31,869 nt of DNA from Gnetum montanum (lineage: Eukaryota > Streptophyta > Gnetopsida > Gnetales > Gnetaceae), in NCBI GenBank assembly GCA_015680685.1, contig MNCI01011408.1, forward strand, positions 1-31,869, in the 5' to 3' direction. A program made the translations under genes and the position numbers. Shown in pieces: positions 30,721 to 31,869 of the stretch. The stretch's first letter is position 1. Each line of letters opens with the position of its first letter. The notes beneath the pieces are model-generated. The model made no database searches. It saw only the letters and a list, made by a program, of their open reading frames with translations, and was not told the DNA's origin.

Positions 30721-31534
30721 GTCTGATTTATTTCATGATGAACTCCTCTTTACTGGGGCTATAGATGAACAATTGCCCACTAAGCCTAAATGGTACGATG
30801 GCATTCTCACCTATCTTTACACTTAAGAGATGCCATAATGGTTACACCACCGAAAGAAACAACAATTTCTTCACCAAGTAAAATGCTTCATGGAGATCAA
30901 CAGGCACCTCTACAGGCTGTGTGTTGATGGTTTGGTTCGTTGGTGTGTCCCTGATGCTAATCAACTGTGTGTTCTCTAGGATGCTCATGAGGGTCCTTGT
31001 GCAAGCCACTATGCTAGGAGATGCACAACCATTAAAATCTTGATGGTAGGCTATTATTGGCTAACACTTTTCAGGGATTCTTACCATTTTGTCCATTCTT
31101 ATGAATGCTGCCAAGGAGATGGTAGAATAATTTCTTGAATAGAGGGACCTCAGTAGTGGATTCAACCACTAGAACCCTTTGACATATGGGGCATTGACTT
31201 CATGGGTCCCATCACACCCATGTCAAATGAAAAGGTGTACATCATAGTTGCTATTAACTATTGTATGAAATCAGTAGAAGTAGTAGCCATCATCGACTAT
31301 ACATCTTCTACTGCTACTCGGTTTGTACAACATAATGTTCTAAATAGGTTTGGTGTGCCATGTACATTAATCTTTGATAATGAAACCCACTTTACAGGCA
31401 CTACCTTTCACAAGCTTATTCAATGCTTAGGGGTTGAGCATAAATTAATAATACCCTACCATCCCTAAGCCAAAGATCAAGTAGAAGTTACTAATAGGAA
31501 GATCATAAAGATTCTAACAAGAACTGTTAGCAAC
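30721..31534 (+). pseudogene. Element B3 integrase, truncated by nested LTR
   Basis: Blocks are KWYDGILTYLYT, WCVPDANQLCVL, DAHEGPCASHYARR, VGYYWLTLFRDSYHFVHS then YECCQ (first Cys of the CxxC pair is Tyr). The core has EPFDIWGIDFMGPITPMSNE (first Asp), FVQHNVLNRFGVP, IFDNETHF (second Asp at 31375-31377) and VEVTNRKIIKI (Glu region). The block EPFDIWGIDFMGP is like that of Athila-group integrases. The ORF is cut at 31534, losing the C-terminal domain still present in B1 and B2. Confidence 0.8.
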
Positions 31535-31869
31535 TGATGAGTGGCGAGGTACCCCTACACTCAACCATACGAAATGAGCGTCGCATGCGTGATCTGGTCG
31601 AACTCCGTAGATGGACTAGTTGTGGCACGTAGATAGTTAGCCTTAGGTCACAGTTCGCTGTCTTCCCATCTAGACTATTTTTGCATATGTCACGTATGGT
31701 TTAGTCTAGATGAGGTGTATGATGTGTTCCTAATTCTAACGCTACTCCTGAAGGCAATGGAAAATAATATTTAACTAAATCTAAGCTAAGAGGAAAAGGG
31801 TAAGAAAATCTAATCTAGCCTAAGTGCGACGAGCAACCGATTCCTTGATCAACCGTACACATCTTGGAC
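31535..31869 (-). repeat. Inverted LTR of family B, CpG-rich, runs off the window
   Basis: TGATGAGTGGCGAGGTACCC is the reverse complement of the LTR-b 3' end with a CG where LTR-b has decayed. Similarity continues through CCCTACACTCAACCATA, GTGATCTGGTCGAACTCCGT and GCTGTCTTCCCATCTA, then weakens. The segment has 15 CpGs in 335 bp against about two in the 856 bp of LTR-b. It lies inside the B3 integrase, so it inserted later. GCAAC (31530-31534) would be the left target-site copy; the right one is outside the window. Confidence 0.75.

Larger units (their letters stand above)
24934..31534 (+). mobile_element. Element B3: Athila-like copy interrupted by an inverted LTR
   Basis: LTR-b, primer site, leader, gag, protease, RT, RNase H and integrase follow in order. 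The copy is cut at 31534 inside integrase by an inverted LTR of the same family. It is the best preserved family-B copy in RT and integrase, but its protease has lost the catalytic Gly and its gag has many stops. Confidence 0.75.

Overview
The window looks like intergenic repeat DNA from a seed plant with a large, heavily methylated genome. It is AT-rich and almost devoid of CpG. It is filled with decayed Ty3/gypsy LTR retrotransposons of plant-only lineages, one with a second (archaeal-type) RNase H and two with a degenerate tRNA-Asp primer site. No intact host gene, rRNA, tRNA or CRISPR array was seen. The species cannot be told from the sequence; a gymnosperm or a large-genome angiosperm would both fit.

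Layout: (1) 1-3228, minus strand: a broken multi-exon gene of unknown family. Five short GT-AG introns can be placed to the base and most exon frames join across them, but the exons carry stops and frameshifts. (2) 3470-5400: tandem repeats without a gene (degenerate CTCACGCTGG words, a run of 41 G, and a 35-bp minisatellite). (3) 5408 to about 12130, plus strand: element A, a 5'-truncated Tat-lineage element with reverse transcriptase (RT), RNase H, a second RNase H and integrase. It ends in a 12-unit tandem repeat, a polypurine tract at 10472-10480 and a 3' LTR starting at 10486. (4) 12133-31534, plus strand: three pieces of a second, Athila-like family in tandem. B1 has gag, protease, RT, RNase H, integrase, a spacer and an extra coiled-coil ORF. 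It ends in an LTR cut off after 225 bp. B2 holds only the integrase end, spacer and LTR. B3 runs from that same LTR through primer site, gag, protease, RT, RNase H and integrase. (5) 31535-31869: the start of an LTR of the same family in inverted orientation, inserted into the B3 integrase and much richer in CpG.

The pol proteins of both families would normally act together on the element RNA: protease matures Gag-Pol, RT and RNase H copy the RNA from the tRNA primer, and integrase inserts the DNA. Each copy here has lost at least one essential part, so none can be autonomous. Many of the stops are TAG or TAA where a Gln codon is expected, and many lost catalytic residues are explained by G-to-A or C-to-T changes. 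This is the pattern expected from long-term deamination of methylated cytosine.

The least explained items are the spliced minus-strand gene, the coiled-coil ORF downstream of B1 pol, the unusual Cys/His array in the B gag, and the CTCACGCTG word that dominates two separate repeat regions.
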